Assembly (NCBI GenBank): GCA_017428385.1
Contig: JAFRQX010000019.1
Location: 124,001-188,000 of the forward strand
DNA: 64,000 nucleotides
Direction: 5' to 3'
DNA from: Clostridia bacterium
GTDB lineage: Bacteria > Bacillota > Clostridia > Christensenellales > Aristaeellaceae
Positions 62,462 through 64,000 of this stretch are shown piece after piece (position 1 is the first letter of the stretch; each line of letters opens with the position of its first letter). The position numbers were made by a program, and so were the translations under genes. The notes under the pieces are model-generated. The model saw only the letters and a list, made by a program, of their open reading frames with translations, was not told the origin of the DNA and made no database searches.

Positions 62462-63055
62462 TGTCTGATAAATCCGGCTCCCCAGTTCCGGGGATACATA
62501 CATGATGGCAAAGGCTTCCGGAGAGTAGTTGTAGAGGTAGATGGTTGTACCGTCTGCCGTCATCCATCCTTCGGCATCTGTAATCAGTTCAGTTTTATAC
62601 CGGTTTGGGTTGATTGCATCCATCAGCGCTTTGATTTTCAGCGGTTCAGCCGGTGTCTTTTCACCATACAGGGAACAGAGCGCACCGGATAAATAACTGA
62701 AATCATCAGCGTCCTTCTGCCGTGCAAACTCGTATGAAATCATCAGAAGCCGGTTGTCCCTGAACATAAAGACCAGATCTGCCGTAAACCGGCTGACTGT
62801 CACTTTGCCGTCTGTCAGCATGATGGACCAGTTCTGCATGCTGCGTTCCGTCATCTGTTCGGCTTCGAGCGCCTTTACCTGCTGCTGATTCATACCCCAG
62901 CGGATTCCGTCCCTGAACCGGAAAGCATCAGGCGCCGGCGTAGCAGTCGGCATACTGAACCAGTCCCGGATATCGGAAACCGTCTCAGCGCCGGTCATTC
63001 CGGTCAGCGCAATGATCAACAGAACCGTCAGAACGACTGCAGCTGTTCTTCTCAT
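62450..63055 (-). CDS. Unknown exported protein
   Basis: A 201-residue protein starting at ATG 63055 with AAAGGAG 8 bases upstream; a longer frame to 63286 overlaps the acyltransferase gene and is rejected. The N-terminus is a signal peptide (RRTAAVVLTVLLIIALTGMTG). The motif GIRWGMNQQQVKALEAEQ resembles the GxxWGMsxxxV motif found at the start of domains in many exported bacterial proteins. The rest is mixed alpha/beta with several Tyr and Trp residues. No known family is recognised. No lipobox is visible. Confidence 0.72.
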   Translation of the reverse strand: MRRTAAVVLTVLLIIALTGMTGAETVSDIRDWFSMPTATPAPDAFRFRDGIRWGMNQQQVKALEAEQMTERSMQNWSIMLTDGKVTVSRFTADLVFMFRDNRLLMISYEFARQKDADDFSYLSGALCSLYGEKTPAEPLKIKALMDAINPNRYKTELITDAEGWMTADGTTIYLYNYSPEAFAIMYVSPELGSRIYQTNGL

Positions 63056-63083
63056 CGGATGCTCTCCTTTCAACAATTTCTGT

Positions 63084-63827
63084 TTATGCTTCAGCCACGT
63101 TTTCTCCCGCCAGCTGCAGCAGCTGATTCCTGGCTTCCCGCAGGATTCGCTCCTGTTCTGCGGCGTATCCGTTTTCAGGTTCGTAGACAATTTCGTCTCC
63201 GAAGGTAAACGTGCGTTTTTCCCTGTTGGCAAAAACCGGCATAATGCGCAGTTTTTTTCCAGATCGTTTCCACCAGGCCTCCGCAAGCATCAGGAATCCT
63301 GGAGACAATTCACTGACGCTGCCCTTCACATACTTTCCGTCAGGATGTTCCGGAAAGATCATCAGGTTATCTCCGTTTTCCAGTGCCTCGACACTTTTCC
63401 GGAGCGTCATTCTCAGCTTCATCGGAGAATCCCGGTATACCGGAATGGCATTCAGCCCGCACATGACATTCACACTGAGCCAGCCCATGAGCCTGGCCAG
63501 AAGCCTGCGAACGAATACGGGCAGGAAGGTTTTCTTGCTGAAGGTGTTCTCATACAGATAGGCCCTGACATCCTGGGATCTTCCCATCATGTGGGAAATA
63601 ACCCAGAATCTGACAGGCACCGGAAAACACAATGCACTTGCAATCGGTCCGTATATCTCGGCATGGTTGCCGAGAAAAACCAGCGGGTTTTCACTGTCCT
63701 GCCTGATATGATCCAGATTGACCATTTTATGTCTGTTGAAAGGCCTGAGAATACCGATGACGATTTTCGTAACCAGCTTTTCTTTCATCCCTGCCTTTTT
63801 CTGAATCAGGATATCCGTGCCGTCCAT
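63084..63827 (-). CDS. PlsC-like lysophospholipid acyltransferase (variant active site)
   Basis: A 247-residue membrane-associated acyltransferase of the LPLAT/PlsC type. The site normally NHxxxxD reads NHAEIYG, so the aspartate of the HX4D catalytic pair is replaced by glycine. The third motif, usually FPEGTRS, reads FPEHPDG, and a PVFANREK segment follows. The pattern NHxEIYGP is found in a recognisable clostridial subgroup. Function probably in phospholipid synthesis or remodelling, but activity is not certain. GAGAG precedes the start. Confidence 0.85.
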   Translation of the reverse strand: MDGTDILIQKKAGMKEKLVTKIVIGILRPFNRHKMVNLDHIRQDSENPLVFLGNHAEIYGPIASALCFPVPVRFWVISHMMGRSQDVRAYLYENTFSKKTFLPVFVRRLLARLMGWLSVNVMCGLNAIPVYRDSPMKLRMTLRKSVEALENGDNLMIFPEHPDGKYVKGSVSELSPGFLMLAEAWWKRSGKKLRIMPVFANREKRTFTFGDEIVYEPENGYAAEQERILREARNQLLQLAGENVAEA

Positions 63828-63842
63828 ATTTTACTCTCTCAC

Positions 63843-64000
63843 TCAGTTATTTTTTTCTCCGTTTGTTTTCAGGAGGATCATACCAAGTACTGCAGGAATG
63901 GCAACTACAATAATCATTGCCGCATAGATCAGCAGTTTGTTCCAGGTAGTCCGGTCCAGGGCGAATTCCAGACCGATCACTGCGCCAGTAATCAGCGGAA
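63843..64000 (-). CDS. C-terminal part of an unidentified membrane protein, partial
   Basis: The frame ends at TGA 63845-63843 and continues out of the window. The visible 51 residues include one membrane segment (LLIYAAMIIVVAIPAVLGMI) and end KTNGEKNN. A short upstream hydrophobic stretch (PLITGAVIGLEFAL) suggests another segment. The family cannot be identified. It lies 15 bases before the acyltransferase gene. Confidence 0.65.
   Translation of the reverse strand, partial: PLITGAVIGLEFALDRTTWNKLLIYAAMIIVVAIPAVLGMILLKTNGEKNN

Overview
This window is 64 kb of chromosome from a low-to-mid GC Gram-positive anaerobe, most likely a Clostridia-type Bacillota. The evidence is gene content and order: yerC-pcrA-ligA, scpA-scpB, miaB-ymcA/ylbF-mutS-mutL-miaA-ynbB, priA-def-fmt-rsmB-rlmN-prpC-prkC-rsgA-rpe, and hrcA-grpE-dnaK-dnaJ behind a perfect CIRCE operator. 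A type III glutamine synthetase, a clostripain-family protease and a TAXI-type TRAP transporter fit a gut or rumen Clostridia lineage, but the species cannot be named from the sequence alone. No insertion sequence, prophage, CRISPR array or rRNA was seen. All recognisable genes except two (glutamine synthetase and a coiled-coil protein) are on the minus strand, so transcription mostly runs right to left. Coding density is very high and no gene-free stretch exceeds 300 bases.

Layout from left to right. 1-6.2 kb: partial dnaX, a ComEA-like helix-hairpin-helix protein, cysS, two unknown proteins, a diacylglycerol-kinase-like lipid kinase and a split transketolase, expressed from a consensus promoter at about 6.15 kb. 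6.2-28.1 kb: sixteen tightly packed genes (yerC to ynbB) covering DNA repair, ligation, chromosome condensation, a membrane protease, a secreted clostripain-like protease, radical-SAM enzymes, RNase G and tRNA modification. 28.2-30.4 kb: type III glutamine synthetase on the plus strand with its own promoter. 30.4-34.1 kb: glmM, a stand-alone GlmU-like acetyltransferase, nagB and a metallo-beta-lactamase-fold hydrolase, an amino-sugar operon behind a perfect promoter. 34.2-36.6 kb: a plus-strand membrane-anchored rod protein made of 14-residue repeats with an SH3b end. 36.6-36.7 kb: tRNA-Leu(UAA). 36.8-51.9 kb: the priA-to-rsmG superoperon of translation maturation factors and the Ser/Thr kinase-phosphatase pair. 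52-55.4 kb: TAXI-TRAP transporter with a possible operator. 55.4-57.5 kb: cysteine desulfurase, a small acidic membrane protein and a VanZ-like protein. 57.5-62.4 kb: the hrcA heat-shock operon. 62.4-64 kb: an unknown exported protein, a PlsC-like acyltransferase and the end of an unidentified membrane protein.

The genes are mostly housekeeping. The more unusual items are the 14-residue-repeat rod protein, the stand-alone acetyltransferase half of GlmU inside a glmM-nagB operon, the NPFG-repeat clostripain, the join of rng directly to miaB, the phosphatase tails, and several palindromes lying at promoters.
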